A DNA stretch of 64,000 bases from Amoebidium appalachense (lineage: Eukaryota; Ichthyosporea), in assembly GCA_963693365.1 (NCBI GenBank), contig CAVNZM010000014.1, positions 3,410,001 to 3,474,000 of the forward strand, read 5' to 3'. Shown in pieces: positions 1 to 23,788 of the stretch (position 1 is its first letter; each line of letters begins with the position of its first letter). A model generated the notes under the pieces. It saw only the letters and a program-made list of their open reading frames with translations, was not told the origin of the DNA and did no database searches. Position numbers and translations under genes: made by a program.

Positions 1-216
1 GTACACAGTGTCAGTGAATCTTTTCGAAGTCCAGTCTAATACAAGATATGCATGCAAACTAATACTACTCAAATTTTGATTATACAAGCACCATTTGGGT
101 CCCGTCACTCAAGATTCCAAAGAAAAAAGAAACAGACGAAAAAAAAAAAGATACATGTTATAGTTAATGCCCATACAACATCAGATTCTTTCAGCAAAAT
201 CTACAGACACCCATGT

Positions 217-1569
217 CTACGCATTCAGTCCCATTGCCTGTCTCAGCACCTGGTTCTCTCTCCTCAGACTCTCAACCTCCATATCCAAACGCACCAACAC
301 ATCCATCATTCCATTAGGGTCAGAGCTCAACCCCGCTTTTTTCTGCTCTGCCAACAAATGCGCAATCACCTGATCTTGCATCTTCACACGCGCATTCAGC
401 AACTGCAGTTCCATCTCCTGTTGCTTTCTCGCCAAACTGAATTCCATATTTAGCCGCTCGATGCTCTCAACCACACTCATTCTGCAGCCGCATGCGCCGT
501 GCAAGTTCTCGTGCGAGTGCAAATGTGGTGATGGCGTATCGTGGGACGTAGTAGGGGATGAGGATGACATTAACATGGGATCAGACATGTAAAATTGCTC
601 TTGGAGATCGGGGTGAGATGTGCAGGCCATGCAAAGGTCTGTTGGGCAGGAATACCGATGCATGTGTTGCATGTTCATTCCGGCAGAGGCGGCGGCAGCA
701 TGCGCATTTGCGATTGAAATTTCGGTGCGGTGTAGGACTTCACAATGTGGGAGCATAGACGGGGAACACGAGCTCCCGGACCACGTCCGTGTTTTGATAC
801 TTCGAGCGGGTGTTGTCCCGTGTACGTGTGCGGCTTGTGTGTGTGCGTGCCTTTGTTGTTGGGGCATGTTTTCTACACTCCATGTTATCCCGGGAATGAA
901 AAGGCCCCCATTAGTGGCCGAGGTAACCGAGTTTCTCCTGTCTTGGGCCGTAGTTGAGCGCGCGGGGGAAGTGAAAGTCGGTGACTGATGTTCTTCATCA
1001 AGGGCGTGGATGGTATACAGTTGGGTGGGTGTCTCTTTAACAATCACCACGTTGCTATCAGCACAAACCGTGTTTCTACGTGTGGTTTTATTCACCGCGG
1101 GAGGCCCCGTACGCGTTGACAAGGGGCTGAGGGCAGGTGCGGATACCCGCCGGTCAGGATGATGTTGAGGTCCATTAACGGAGGGTGAACGGGTTGCTGA
1201 TGGCGTTAAAGATGGAACAGTCAGCGCCTCATGAAGTGCTTTTGCATGTTTTGACCCCCGTGTGGTTAATGTAGGTGTACTGCTGGCATCTAGATTTTGA
1301 AGCCTGCTAGATGCTTGTACGGTGGTGGTGGTGGTGGCGGTGGTTGTGTTTATGTTGGCTGGTTTAGGGCTGCATGGGAAGAGGAAAAAACGTCCCGTTT
1401 GCGTAACCGAACCACTGTTCAAAGCCTGTGCTGATGTCTTTTCTGTGTTGGTGATTATTGGGCTGGATGAGATGTTTAGGGAGCTCTTGATGCCCAAGGA
1501 GGGTAGGTCCGGTTGTGAGCGTGACTTTCTGCGCCCCAGGGGCGGTTTGAGTGTAGGTGTAAGGATCAT
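217..1569 (-). CDS. Hypothetical protein, low-complexity N-terminus and C-terminal coiled coil
   Basis: An uninterrupted 450-residue reading frame. I chose the ATG at 1569 (MILTPTLKPPLG...); the frame stays open upstream to a TTG at 1614, so an upstream exon is possible. The first ~300 residues are Ser/Thr/Pro/His-rich and probably disordered. A Cys/His-bearing stretch follows (HRYSCPTDLCMACTSHPDL), then a Ser/Pro linker. From about residue 370 to the end the charged/hydrophobic pattern is a coiled coil (IERLNMEFSLARKQQEMELQ, then VRLDMEVESLRRENQVLRQA), with a leucine-zipper-like final heptad run. Base composition is balanced and unlike the simple repeats around it, and the frame has no stop for 1.35 kb, so it is probably a real gene or terminal exon. 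I do not recognise the family. The coiled coil suggests dimerisation or a scaffold role, which is inference only. Confidence 0.6.
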   Translation of the reverse strand: MILTPTLKPPLGRRKSRSQPDLPSLGIKSSLNISSSPIITNTEKTSAQALNSGSVTQTGRFFLFPCSPKPANINTTTATTTTTVQASSRLQNLDASSTPTLTTRGSKHAKALHEALTVPSLTPSATRSPSVNGPQHHPDRRVSAPALSPLSTRTGPPAVNKTTRRNTVCADSNVVIVKETPTQLYTIHALDEEHQSPTFTSPARSTTAQDRRNSVTSATNGGLFIPGITWSVENMPQQQRHAHTQAAHVHGTTPARSIKTRTWSGSSCSPSMLPHCEVLHRTEISIANAHAAAASAGMNMQHMHRYSCPTDLCMACTSHPDLQEQFYMSDPMLMSSSSPTTSHDTPSPHLHSHENLHGACGCRMSVVESIERLNMEFSLARKQQEMELQLLNARVKMQDQVIAHLLAEQKKAGLSSDPNGMMDVLVRLDMEVESLRRENQVLRQAMGLNA

Positions 1570-1614
1570 GTTGCGGAGTGGGAGAAAGGGGCCAAAAAGG
1601 AGAACAAGCAACAA

Positions 1615-3412
1615 AAGGTTTTGCAGACGATCTTATATTCAAAAAGAAGTTCATCCGATGCTAAGACGCAAGTACAATAATAATAAAGTAAAGGTGCTAT
1701 AAGTTTACGTAAAGTAGTTGGGGCCGGTTGGAAAGGTTTGAGAGAGCAAAAATATGTGAGGCTACTTGGTGGGGAACGGTTCGGGCCTTTTTGTGGCAAC
1801 ACCGACAAGAAGTTACAAGATGCGATGGGTTGTGTAATAGAAACAAAAAAAAAAAACAGGATTAGAAGAAGAACAGAACAAGAGGTAGCCTCTAGGTAAA
1901 AAAGAAAACTCGCTCAGGGAGTATGGGAAGCGAAACACTAATAAGTATCTCAACAAAAAAGTCACCTGAGTGATGTTCGAAGGTGTCAAGTTGTCATCAA
2001 AACTAGTAAAGGCCTACCAGCTACCACCCTATTATAGATCCAACTTGGGGGGGTCGCATGACACAATTTATCTTTCAAAGCTTTGTGATAATTTGTGTTA
2101 CTTAGTATTGTAGCTGTTGTAATAGCAACAAAACGTACGGGGGTTATATACTTCTATGAAGCTACATGCACAAAAAAAGTGAAAAAAATTTATTCGAACA
2201 GACTTGCTGTTTTTGTGTGCATTATTCAATAGTTACTCATTCTAACTCACGAGTCAGGGGCAAAATCTTCAGTAATGGCTTTTTCAATTTTCCTGGGGGT
2301 GACAACCGTGTCATTTTCTCATGAAAAAGCGATCGCGCTTCTGATTGGCTTATCTACGCGTATCCAATCATGTCTCAGATGACTACCATCTCAAATTCTT
2401 CGATCAGCAATAAAAAAGCGCGTAGACGCCCTGAACGCATTCCATCGGTTTAGCCGTTGGATTGCGAGAGCGCGGCGGATGACGCCCGACGTGAGGAGGT
2501 TTTCCTCATTTAAACATACCGAGTGAATTTGAGATTCGTGTCCTATGTAAGTGTTTTCGCCTAATGTAAACAACCTACCTCTTTACCAACCAAAAATATC
2601 CGCCTGCTTCAGCAGAGCTCTGCCAGAGATCGATCTGGGGCAGCACTGTACAAGCACCGCATCCGGCGATCTATGGGGAACTGTGTCACGTACACATATA
2701 CAATCATGGGACAGGACGGTACCAGTAAGATTCAGCAATGTGTGTGAATTATAAAACACACATTGTATGTACTAAATACGGTGTATTTCCTATAATCGCG
2801 CTGTTTTTAATACACCAGGAATAATTCGAATAGTTCATTAGCAGGCTAACAGCTCATATGAGTCATATTGTTGATATCTGAAGTTCTATGCATACTAGTA
2901 GATAATCTGAACCAATCACAGCACACCTTTAGAATTCTGTTTACATTCCAGTCTCATTAAACTTCAAGGGAAAATGCCCATAAACGGTTACATGTGGAAG
3001 TTTCCTAGTGGCTGAGATCACTGCCAACGCACAATGTGCTGCATGTGCACCTTGCAAGTTGCGGCGTCAACGGGCGGGCCCCCAGCGGCCGCGGCACAGC
3101 CCGCGGAGTGGCCGCGTTGTGTGACACGTGTGTGTGCGTGCGCGTACATGTGGTTGCATGCATGCATGTTCCGGGACGCATGTGTGCATTTCACAGGCTT
3201 GTACAACATATGTATGTAGGGGTTTACGCTGTTTACTCGAGGCAAAGAGAACCAGTCTCAGGTATGGGGGGGGGGTTTTGCTCGGAATATCCCCTCAGCG
3301 GTATATCATGATCACGTACATAGATGTCGGGTGGTGACTATATATCAGGGTTTACTTTCTCTACGAGACACCATAAAGACTACAAGGAGAAATCAATTAG
3401 TTGGGGTTCCCC

Positions 3413-3413
<1 letters not shown>
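1615..3413. other. Intergenic region, no gene seen
   Basis: AT-moderate unique sequence without a convincing coding frame. It holds a TGATTGGCT/CCAAT pair near 2342-2370 that could serve a promoter, and a 30-bp segment (3219-3248) identical to the tail of the tRNA-Asn-like element at 27136-27165. A poly-T tract begins at 3414. Confidence 0.6.

Positions 3414-3468
<55 letters not shown>
3414..3468. repeat. Poly-T tract, followed by (GT)n to ~3571
   Basis: About 55 consecutive T residues, then 35 bp of unique sequence and a (GT)n microsatellite at about 3504-3571. On the minus strand the tract reads as poly-A, but I found no clear retroelement body or target-site duplication beside it. Confidence 0.8.
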
Positions 3469-3471
<3 letters not shown>

Positions 3472-3503
3472 GGGCTCCCCTTGGGACACTCGGTATCAGC
3501 TGG

Positions 3504-3560
<57 letters not shown>

Positions 3561-3580
3561 TGTGTGTGTGTGCGCGTGCG

Positions 3581-4150
3581 CTATAATTTTGTAGTGATGT
3601 GTTTCTCAAGCCAATCAATACATCTAATAAACAGGTCGTAGTTACGCGTGTTTAGTATAAAATCAAGGATGTTGTAATTTACAGGTAGGCTATCTTTCTG
3701 GGTGTCTGTTGTGAATGTGACGTGTGTGTGTTGCGGTATTATGTGGTCTATCAAACTACATTTGGCGATACATGACCGGTTAAACTGGTGTGTGTGTGTG
3801 TTGTTTGGGCATGCAAATGATGCCACCTTATACTTATTAGATCTCCACTGTATAGCACGTGTACAGTAAAAGCGTGGTAATTGATCAATAATACCATCAG
3901 CTAGAGAAAGACCAGTTCTACAGGAAGGTAATATGTATTTAGGTGTTATACATTTGCGAGTGCCATATTTGGCAATATGGTTGAGGCAGTCAGTATATAT
4001 AAAACGAGACATAAGGCTTAGTTTTTCAAGGTGTATGCTTTCATCGGGTCTAGTGTCGTGTGGTATCTTTTTCCATTTGTTATATTGCGTGATTATCTTG
4101 TGATTGTGTACATGTTTAATAAGTAAGTGGCAGTCCAAAGTCACACACAC
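3581..4150 (-). CDS. Unassigned 189-codon ORF, possibly a retroelement remnant
   Basis: An open frame of 189 codons in otherwise non-repetitive sequence. The C-terminal half has scattered Cys/His (RSCIAKCSLIDHIIPQH) and a Leu/Asn-rich tail ending DWLEKHITTKL. Its feel recalls the degenerate 3' end of a non-LTR retrotransposon ORF2, which is a weak impression and not a motif match. No reverse-transcriptase YxDD or endonuclease motif is present. A poly-T tract lies just beyond its 3' end (3414-3468), i.e. poly-A in the ORF's own orientation, as expected of a LINE tail. It may equally be a chance ORF. Confidence 0.3.
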   Translation of the reverse strand: MCVTLDCHLLIKHVHNHKIITQYNKWKKIPHDTRPDESIHLEKLSLMSRFIYTDCLNHIAKYGTRKCITPKYILPSCRTGLSLADGIIDQLPRFYCTRAIQWRSNKYKVASFACPNNTHTHQFNRSCIAKCSLIDHIIPQHTHVTFTTDTQKDSLPVNYNILDFILNTRNYDLFIRCIDWLEKHITTKL

Positions 4151-4414
4151 ACTATTGCGGGGGTTTATTTGTATTTGTGCCCAGGGGAGAAGGGGAGAGA
4201 GAGGGGAGGAAAGAGGGGAGAGGTGAGGAGGGGACAGGTGTATGTAGCCTGCTCACCAACTTGCACAACACCTAGGCAAACAAACACGGTCACCCTTCAC
4301 ACGGCTAAATTTCAGAATAGGATTCAGATTCAGGATTCAGAATACTAACCGTACATCTACATTATTGAAGTAATATATGGCATCGACATCACTCTCAGGG
4401 GATCGACCTTTGAG

Positions 4415-4425
4415 GGGGAGGGGAG

Positions 4426-4457
<32 letters not shown>

Positions 4458-4535
4458 GCATGACACAGGATCTCTGGAGCTAGGAAAAAGAACACATGGA
4501 CACGCACACACACCGTGTTCTCTTCCTCCCCTCGA

Positions 4536-4571
<36 letters not shown>

Positions 4572-4691
4572 TCCGCCCTCTCCCTTGAGCTCTCTCGACT
4601 CTCCCCTCTCCCCCCCCCCCTCCCCCCCCCCTTCCCCCCCTCAACCACACGTTTTTCTCTCTCTCAGCTCTCTTCCTCCCCCGCCCGCCCG

Positions 4692-4726
<35 letters not shown>

Positions 4727-4870
4727 AGCTTCTCTCTCTCTGAGGCTCCCCCCCCCCCCCCCTCTCTCCGATCTCTCTCTCTGAGACTCTCTATCTCTCT
4801 CTCTCTCTCTCTCCTCCCCCCCCCCCCCCCCCCCCCCCCCCCCTCAGCTCTCTCTCTCTCTAGATAGATC
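4415..4870. repeat. Poly-G / poly-C / (CT)n block
   Basis: A G-rich tract (about 4428-4454) is followed within 80 bp by four separate poly-C tracts (about 4538-4570, 4611-4638, 4690-4726, 4814-4843) separated by CT-rich spacers. Open frames across it encode only homopolymeric Gly, Pro, Ser or Arg-Glu and are artefacts of composition. Confidence 0.85.
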
Positions 4871-5508
4871 CGTCTCAAGATCTTTCAATCAATCTGATGC
4901 AAGAATTCGAACCGGCGCTCATTATATTTACTAACACTGATTTCGCAAAGTAGGGGGTGGGGAAAATTAAGGGGGGGGGGAAGAGGGGGAGGGGAGGGAT
5001 CATCGGAGGTGTTCCCACGGGAAGCGAATTGATAGGCCAATATTCCAAACTTCCCTTCCCTCGTGTCACCCGCTGTCCGGAAAACCCTTGCGTAAGGCAT
5101 CCCAGTTTATTTGCAATCGGCAAGTTACAAAACAACTTGATATTGTCAGATATTCCCATTCAAAATCACATTCATTCTCGTGTTTTCAGTATTAAATGCC
5201 CAAAGTACTAGGTAAATCGAACGATAACTCATTGCTTGGAGATTCATTACCTATTATCGTCTAGATTTATATACCATTAGAGTACTGAGTTGATTTTTCG
5301 CAACTTGAAGCCACAACATCCGTGCACAATATCCACACCACTGTGACGTATTACTTATTATTGTTGAGAATATTCTTCTTCTCCCGTGACTACCCTTACT
5401 CTACTGGCGCTTCTAACAACACCGTCACGAAAAAACACCCAATTGTGCTTGACCCACACAACACTCACACATGCACACACGTGCTTTCTTTGTGTGTGCA
5501 AATGTGTG

Positions 5509-5626
<118 letters not shown>

Positions 5627-5756
5627 ATGTTAGAGTGTATACATGTGTGTGCATCCGTGTGTGTGCCTGTCCGAAGCGGATGTTTCGAGCCACCTTGGAA
5701 GGGAAAACCAACAAAGCGCCCAATAAAATCAGATGTTGGGTAAGTTGAACCCAAAA

Positions 5757-16699
<10,943 letters not shown>

Positions 16700-16764
16700 C
16701 TGGGGAATTAAAAAAATGAAACTTAAGTTAAAAAACTGGACTCATGTTGGGGCAAGAGGGGGGG

Positions 16765-17190
16765 GGGGGGGGGGGGGGGATGGTTTTGTACCAGTAGTTG
16801 CAGCTTTAACACTCTGGGATTCAAAATAAATCAAAAGTTAAAATTTGAAACCGTGGTAGGCAGGGCGGGGGGGTTCGGGGGGGGGTTGCCGGGGGGGTGC
16901 AGGGGGGGGGGGGGGGGGGGGGGGGGGGTTGGCAGTAGTTGCTGGTGGTGCTTTGGGTAACTGGTTAAAGGGGGTTTCTTTTAGGTATCCGGGTCGGGTC
17001 AGACCCGAATAAGATGTATGCAATATGATTGGCTTGGTGCGCATCAAACCGCAATTGACCCGACCCGAGCACCAAAAAGTGGTGACCAAAAATCGGCCTA
17101 AAAGAAACCCTCTTTTAGAATGTAAAGTCATGTTAGGCTGGTGATATCCTTGATATCGCAGCAGTCGGAGTGGCTCTTGTTTTTGGTTGT
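16765..17190 (-). repeat. Degenerate tandem copies of the ADA2 ZZ exon 5' edge
   Basis: Segments at about 16783-16850, 16927-16975 and 17133-17185 resemble the 5' edge of the ZZ exon (16650-16740). The farthest still encodes a decayed ZZ start (HSDCCDIKDITS against YHCDCCHKDITS). Poly-G tracts separate the copies. Confidence 0.65.
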
Positions 17191-17399
17191 TGAAGTGAAT
17201 TTACATTTAAAATCGTGTTCAGGGGGATATGTGAGAGGTGAGAGGTGAAGGAATGGGGAGGTGGGCATTGGGGGGACGGAAAATGGTTGATGATTTATGT
17301 GTGGCAGTGTCTTGTTTTGGAAACTACAGGGTAACTTGTCAATGAAATTATAAGACCAATAAACCAATAAAGTCATTGGGCTGGCGCCGGGAGCGGGGG

Positions 17400-17601
17400 G
17401 GGGGGGGGGGGGGGGGGGGGGTGGTTGATTACGGAAAATGGGTTGCGGAGGTGAGAGGCGCAGGGGGGGGAGGGAGGGGGCGGGGCGGGGGGCGGGGGGG
17501 GGGGGGGGGGGGGAGGAGGTTTCAGCGATAAAGACAAAGAATAGAGGAGGAGGAAATTGGAGAAGAGGTTGGAGGCCGGGAACGGGTACGGGGGTGTGCA
17601 A

Positions 17602-17637
<36 letters not shown>

Positions 17638-18040
17638 GAATGGATCGACGTGGGTGTGCTTGTGTTTGTGGATCGTGGGCGGATGTGGGTGTGGGTGTGG
17701 GTACGTCGTGTGTCGTGTGTGTTTCTTGTTGTGTTTGTGTGTGCGTGTTTGTGCGTGTGTGAGTGTGTTGCGTGTGCGTGTGCGTGTGCGTGTGTGTGTG
17801 TGTGTGTGCATGCGTGCGTGCGTGTGTGCGTGTGGGTGGGTGGGTGGGTGGGTGTGTTTGGGTGTTTGGGTGGGTGGGTGTGTGGGTGTGTGGGTGTGTG
17901 GGTGGAGGTGTGTTTGGGTGGATGGGTGGGTGGGTGTGGGTGTGGGTGTGTCATGTGTCGTGTGTGCATGTTTTTATTCTTCTTTGTGTGTGCGTGTGCG
18001 CGCGCACGTGTGTGTGTGTGTGTCCACACGCATGTGTTTG
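17400..18040. repeat. Poly-G, (GT)n and (GGGT)n complex
   Basis: G runs (17396-17421, 17489-17513, 17606-17637) followed by a 370-bp GT/GGGT/GCGT region. In the minus direction it encodes only His/Thr/Pro low complexity. Confidence 0.85.
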
Positions 18041-18689
18041 GGTGTAATTGTGGGATATGCGACGTACGTGCGCGTGCCCGTGCGTGTGGTGGGGAAATAC
18101 AAGGATATTCATCGTGGGGTGAGCGGGAGGTGAAGGAAGATGGAACGAGCAGGAGAGAAAGGAAGACAGCCAATAAGGAAGAGGGAGTGGAGTTGCATGA
18201 GAATCTTTTCCCCTTTTTCCTTAATAATACACATCCAGACGCACAAAAAGGAAAAGGGGGAGGGGGGTGGGGTAGAGAGGGAAGCTGGCACATGCGCTCA
18301 AACTTACAACATAAAGAACTTGGACAAGAACACAAACAAAAATTAATGAATGAAAAAGGACTTACACCCCAGCACAAAGATGTACCTACCCCCTACGCCC
18401 CCTCCTCCCTCCCTTCCCCCCCCTCCCCTCCCCCCCCCCCCCCCCCCCCCCCCCCCACCATTACCACCACCACCACCTCCTCCTCCCCCCACCCCGCCCC
18501 TTTCCCGTCTTCTTCCTCACACACCTCCCGTTGGGGCTAGGGACGGGGGGAGCCCCAAGTCCGACTTCTTGGGTGCTGGTGATGTCCTGATCCCAACGGC
18601 ACAAAGATGTAAGTCACGCGAACGAGGGGTATGTTTGGGTCAAGGTTTATGACGTGCGTGCAGAGGCGCACGTGGGCGTTCCTCCCCTC

Positions 18690-18694
18690 CCCTT

Positions 18695-18754
<60 letters not shown>
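18690..18754. repeat. (CT)n microsatellite
   Basis: About 28 CT units on the plus strand, followed by an A/T-rich stretch and G-rich tract. Confidence 0.9.
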
Positions 18755-18756
<2 letters not shown>

Positions 18757-19362
18757 ATTTTTTACTTTTAATTTGTTTTATTTTATTATTATTTTTTTGG
18801 GGGGAGGGGGGGAGTGGAGGGGAGGGGGGGAGGGGGGGGGGATATATGTTTCCAAATCAGAGGCTGGTGTGGAAGTTGCGAGGGAGCAACATGCGCGAGG
18901 GAAAAATATGTAGACGCCACTGTACGAGTCGAAGAATGGAGAGAAGGTTGGGAGAACGCACCGAAAGGCCAAAGGGAGGAGGGAAAGGACGGTCTTGAGA
19001 AGCACAGGGCACAGAGAAAACAGGTGTGCTGAACGAAAAAGGCGGAAATGAAAAGGGTAGGTGGATAGATAGAAGTATGTGTGTAAGGGGGGATGAAGGG
19101 AAGGAATGTGCGGGCGGGGGAGGGAATGTGGGTATGTGTGTGTGTGTGTGTGGAGGGGGATTGTGGGGGACGAGCCAAGTATGCAGTGACCACGCATGAA
19201 CTTAGAGGCACATGCAACAGGAGGGGGGGGAAGGGGACTTAGGGGGGAACCTAGTAGTTGGGTGTAAGGAGATAAGATGAGGGGTATAAAAGGTGGTGTT
19301 CGCGGGAAGGGAGGGTAGTTTCAGTGGCAGCGGGGAAGGGTGGGGGGAAAGGGGGGAGGGGA

Positions 19363-19422
<60 letters not shown>

Positions 19423-19545
19423 AGGACAGGTTGGAAAGAGAGTAGGGAGCGAGAAAAGGAGTGGAGTGAAAAAAAAGGAGAGGCGTGAGGGCGGTGGGGT
19501 GGAGGTTGGGGGGGGTGTAGGCCTTGGGGAAGGGTGGGAGGCCGG

Positions 19546-19577
<32 letters not shown>

Positions 19578-19582
19578 TGTAC

Positions 19583-19722
19583 CCAGACATGGTGCTAACG
19601 GATTAGCGAGGGTCAACGATGTGTTAAAAAGAGATCTAATTACGGGCTTGCGGCAAGAATTCGACGAAGACGCTCCTGTGGCTACTGGCACACACGCTCT
19701 CCAATATGATAAACGATTGCAA
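19583..19722 (-). CDS. Candidate upstream exon of ADA2
   Basis: A 140-nt segment bounded in sense by CCCCACAG and a GT donor, open over 46 codons. It contains RKPVIRSLFNTSLTLANPLA and exits in phase 1, exactly the phase needed by the ZZ exon at 16699. The join would give PCLERYHCDCC, and ADA2 proteins do have a short segment before the ZZ finger. No in-frame ATG is present, so a further upstream exon would be required. The opposite strand is also open here, so the call is tentative. A 50-nt poly-G tract lies nearby (19370-19421). Confidence 0.33.
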
Positions 19723-20746
19723 CTGTGGGGAGAGAGAAGGGAACACTATGAAATATCAGAACACCAAATACGTCGCAAATAACGGCAGTGTAAAAGCAAC
19801 CGAGAAGCAGAAATTGAATGCCGCGATGCCAAGAAAGTCATGTAGACCTAACCCTCATACTACAGTGTAACTATAACTACACCACACACGCGAGCTGTAC
19901 AAATGTCTGATGCTACTAAAATATAAACAATTGAAGCTACTAAAATATAAACAATTGAAGCTAACATGGTCCGGCTGTGGCCGGCCGGAACGTAAGCTTG
20001 CAAAGTGAAATGTGGAAAATTAACGGACGAAAGGTCACTTAGCGGGAAGTTCTCCTATTGGTGGAATAAAGTCTGCATTATTTGCGCAGACTAGCTTTAT
20101 TTGGTTGTATTGGAGCATAGCAAATCTTTGTGTAAAGGTGGAACTCCCGTGCAACTTGTACTGCAGACTTGCTGTAAGCCTTAATGAGACAGTCATAATA
20201 TAAATAATACCATTTAATGTATCAACATTGGATTTTTGTGATTTTGGATAGAGTGTGTTGTGTCCTTTTTGTACATTTATGTCATGTTAACTGTAGCGCT
20301 AGCCTGTAAGACTACAGTACTTCAAAATCCACCAGGGAATTTGCATCGCTCCTCGTTGTCCGACCACGCGACTTTCTCTGAGACTTCTGAGTTGGTAAAG
20401 TTTCATGTTTCGTCTTCGCCATCATCCACCAGCGAATCACTATTATACATCGCCGTTGTATGCTTGGCTTGTATTTTTCCTGAAATTTTAGCCACCGACC
20501 CCCGTTTTATTACCCGCGCCGTTCAACAATCTTGCTGTGGCTTAGCACCGTAGAGCTCAACTAATGCCATCAGAAAACCATCCAGAGAAGAAAGACACAG
20601 AGGTTTGGATTGTCGGAAAAGTAACTCTTACACGCGCTGTCTTTCTGTGCATCCCTCTATACTACATTTCAACTTCGTTCGCATCTTTGCCTCTTTCTCC
20701 ACTTGAGCCACATACAACACAGTCTTCTAGTCCATCAAACACCACC

Positions 20747-22453
20747 ATGTTGACGACTGTAGCCCTCCGCCCCACCGGTCCCCTTCTGTGCGCCTTGTAT
20801 CGTCCCGGCACTGCTAACGCCTTGAAGACCAGTAGTTCGCTTTCACTACAAACGCTAAGGTTTTGTGCTACAGGTAATGAAAATGTCTTGTTACCCTTAC
20901 TTGATAGTTATCAAGTCTCGCGATATGATATGGGGGATATAACTGGAAAGAGCATCTCTGCAGCACAACTAACCATGTTTGATCTGCCTTTTTACGTTCC
21001 TTGTTTCAACCTTTTAATCTATGTGCGGGCTCCAATGTCGAATCTTTCACTTTATTTCTTCTCCATTTATGTCGTTTTATAGCTTATACCACAGAACCCA
21101 AAGACCTCTAGGGGCCCAGATCGATGTATATCAGATAGTTTTTCAAAAATCGTTACCCTTCCTATTCAGTATTGTGCTTGTGCGTCACCACTTGAAAAAT
21201 ATATTACCACTGGCTTGAATAATTAACCACGGAGAGCATTTCTTGACATGTTCACGATCATTCCTATTTCATAGTCAACATTTTCATACCACAGGGGCCA
21301 AAGATCCCAAGGGGGAGCTAGTGTATACGGGGCAACTCTCTGCTGTGCTCAGACGGCTCAAACTGCTCTCCATCACCAGCTGCACCCTCTCCCTCATCGG
21401 CACCCCCATCCTCTATAGCATGCAGTCGGGAATATGTAAGTGGATTCTATCTATCTCTCCCTCTGTGTCCCTTTCTCTCTCTCTCTCTTTCTCTCTCTCC
21501 AGTCCCCCTCTCCCCCCCCCCTCCCCCCCCGCCCCTTCCTCCCCTCTCTACCTCTCTCCCCCTATCCTATCTTTAACCCCCTCCTCCCCCAACACCAACC
21601 CTCCACTCCCTTCTCCCGTTCTTACATAGGGAAAGGGGCACGAGCGTCCACACGTCCTACACCAGCTTTCGACTTTTTTTTTCCATATCTCTGGGCTATT
21701 TATTGCAATCGAGAGCCATCTCCCTCCCCCCTCCCCCCACTTCTCTGTTCCTCCCGCCAAAATCCAGACATACACTTAGCTCCCCCAACACCAAAATCCA
21801 ACCTCTCAAACCTACCTCCACAGCTTTATCGTTTTTCGACCTCGTCCCAGCCCAACGTATGTCAGTCGTCCCCACACCCCCCCCCTCCCCCCGCGGGGGG
21901 GGAAATAAAAGAAGAAGAAGAATAAGAAAGAAAAGGGGGGGGGGGAGGAGTAGGAGGGTTGTGAACATACCTCGGGGTTAGATTGTACTAAAAGCGATGT
22001 GGGTGTCTGTGTGTGTGTGTGCAGTGTGTGGAAGATCTGGACTATGTAATATGCAGGGGAAGGTGACGGGGGGGGGGGGGGGGGGGGGGGGGGAGGGGGG
22101 GGGGGGGGGCAGCAACGAAGAGAGGACGGGCCTACGTGTGAGACTGTTGAAGGGGGACGGGGCCGGGGGGAAATAAACGAGAGAATGTCCTCCGCATAAT
22201 CTATGGAATGGAAGGACATCTAACACAAAAGGCTGATGTGTATATACTCTTTCCCTTTCCCCCTTCTCCCCCCCCCCCCCCCTCCCCCTCCCTCCCCCCC
22301 CCCCCCCCCCCCCTGTATAACGTGCATGTAGCAGGGCACCCATGCACACACATGCGTCTATACACCCACACATGTACATACACAAGCGCAGTGCACAAAA
22401 CAAACAACCCCGCGTGCGAGTGTATTTTCACACGCGCGCACGCACACACACAC

Positions 22454-22534
<81 letters not shown>

Positions 22535-23316
22535 CGCCCTTGGGCAAGGCGATTTTCGGCACGATGGTTATGATCACAGGCGTAGGGTCGACCGGCCTAA
22601 TCCACTTCTTCACAAAACCATACATCCACCGACTATGGTTTAAACTGGACGTCGCACCGGAAAATACATCAAAAACCCCGGAAAATACAACCGAAAACAC
22701 GGTTTTGGAGGGGCAAACCGCGGCCGATGGAAACGGTGAAAGTGAAAATCCGGTTGTTGGGACCCGGAGGAGGCAGCAGCTTAAGGGAGAGCTCACGGCT
22801 GAGACTCTGTCGATTTTTGCAAAACCAGTCATGCACACATTTAGGCTGGATGAGGTGGGTGGCTTGTGTTTGAAATTGCACAAACCCCTCCACACAGACA
22901 CATTCATTGAACATCACCAGCAATGTTGACGAAAGAAAGGGGTAGGAGGGGGTGGGGGGGGGGGGGGGGGGGGGGGTTAGGGGTTAGACATGTCAATATT
23001 GAGATACTGAGAATCCGACCCACCCATTTGCTTTGCCCACCTACTACCCGCAATTCCTCCCTCCCATCGTCAGCCCTCCTTCCCCATCCCCCCATCTCCC
23101 TTCAGAGATGCGAAAGCCCCCCTCCCCCTCCCCCCCCCCCCCAAAGAAAAAGAAGAAGAAGAAGAAAACGAAGGAGAGAAAAAAAACCACACACACACAG
23201 GCACACATGCACACACAAACACACACGCATGAAAATATATTCATATGCAAACACAACAAAGAGATGAGGGTTCTTTCTTCGCAATTCCTCACTGCCCCCC
23301 GCCCCCCCTACCCCCT

Positions 23317-23355
<39 letters not shown>

Positions 23356-23603
23356 ACCCCCCCCCCACACACAGACACACATACACCAAAAACAAAAAAA
23401 AAGAGGGGGAGGGGGGGGGGGGGGGGAGATGGGGGAGCACTTGCTGCAAACTGGCCTTCGCGCTGCAATCTTTGTTTGTCACACGCTGTTCCCCCCCCTC
23501 CCCCACCTCGCGCCCCCCACCTCAAGGACGCACGCGCGCATGCGTGTGTGTGTGCGCACACACACACCCACCAATCATAATACAGTGCAACAGACCTGTG
23601 GCA

Positions 23604-23641
<38 letters not shown>

Positions 23642-23788
23642 GTGCCTTCTCCCATGCAGGTACAAGCACCCAGCACAGGCCGGCCCTTTGTGTCGTTTCA
23701 AACTAAAAAGGACGGCAAATACTTTTTCTGCCACAAGGAGCAGCTCCAAGACCCCGATCTGGCTAAGAAACTGGGCGGAAACCAGTAG
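20747..23788 (+). CDS. TMEM70: TMEM70-family mitochondrial inner-membrane protein
   Basis: TMEM70 helps assemble the c-ring of mitochondrial ATP synthase (and complex I) in the inner membrane. Four exons with agreeing phases: 20747-20873, 21295-21435, 22535-22854, 23660-23788; 238 residues, close to the family's usual length. The start ATG at 20747 has a good context (CACCACCATG); an in-frame ATG at 20564 is an alternative. Residues 1-42 look like a mitochondrial presequence (Arg/Ser/Thr/Leu, few acidic residues). Exon 2 has the family signature LVYTGQLSAVLRRLK plus membrane segment LSITSCTLSLIGTPIL. Exon 3 carries segment 2 (AIFGTMVMITGVGSTGLIHF), a Thr/Asn/Glu-rich insert, and the conserved HTF region. 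Exon 4 gives FVSFQTKKDGKYFFCHKEQL. Exon 3's acceptor is the end of a (CA)n tract. Degenerate copies of the terminal coding edge follow the stop. Confidence 0.85.
22448..22534. repeat. (CA)n ending in the TMEM70 exon 3 splice acceptor
   Basis: About 40 CA units whose last AG is the 3' splice site; there is no conventional polypyrimidine tract between repeat and exon. Confidence 0.85.

Noticed and set aside
20260-20553. 97-codon plus-strand ORF upstream of TMEM70
   Set aside because: No recognisable features and it lies in the probable promoter or 5' UTR of TMEM70; a chance frame cannot be excluded.
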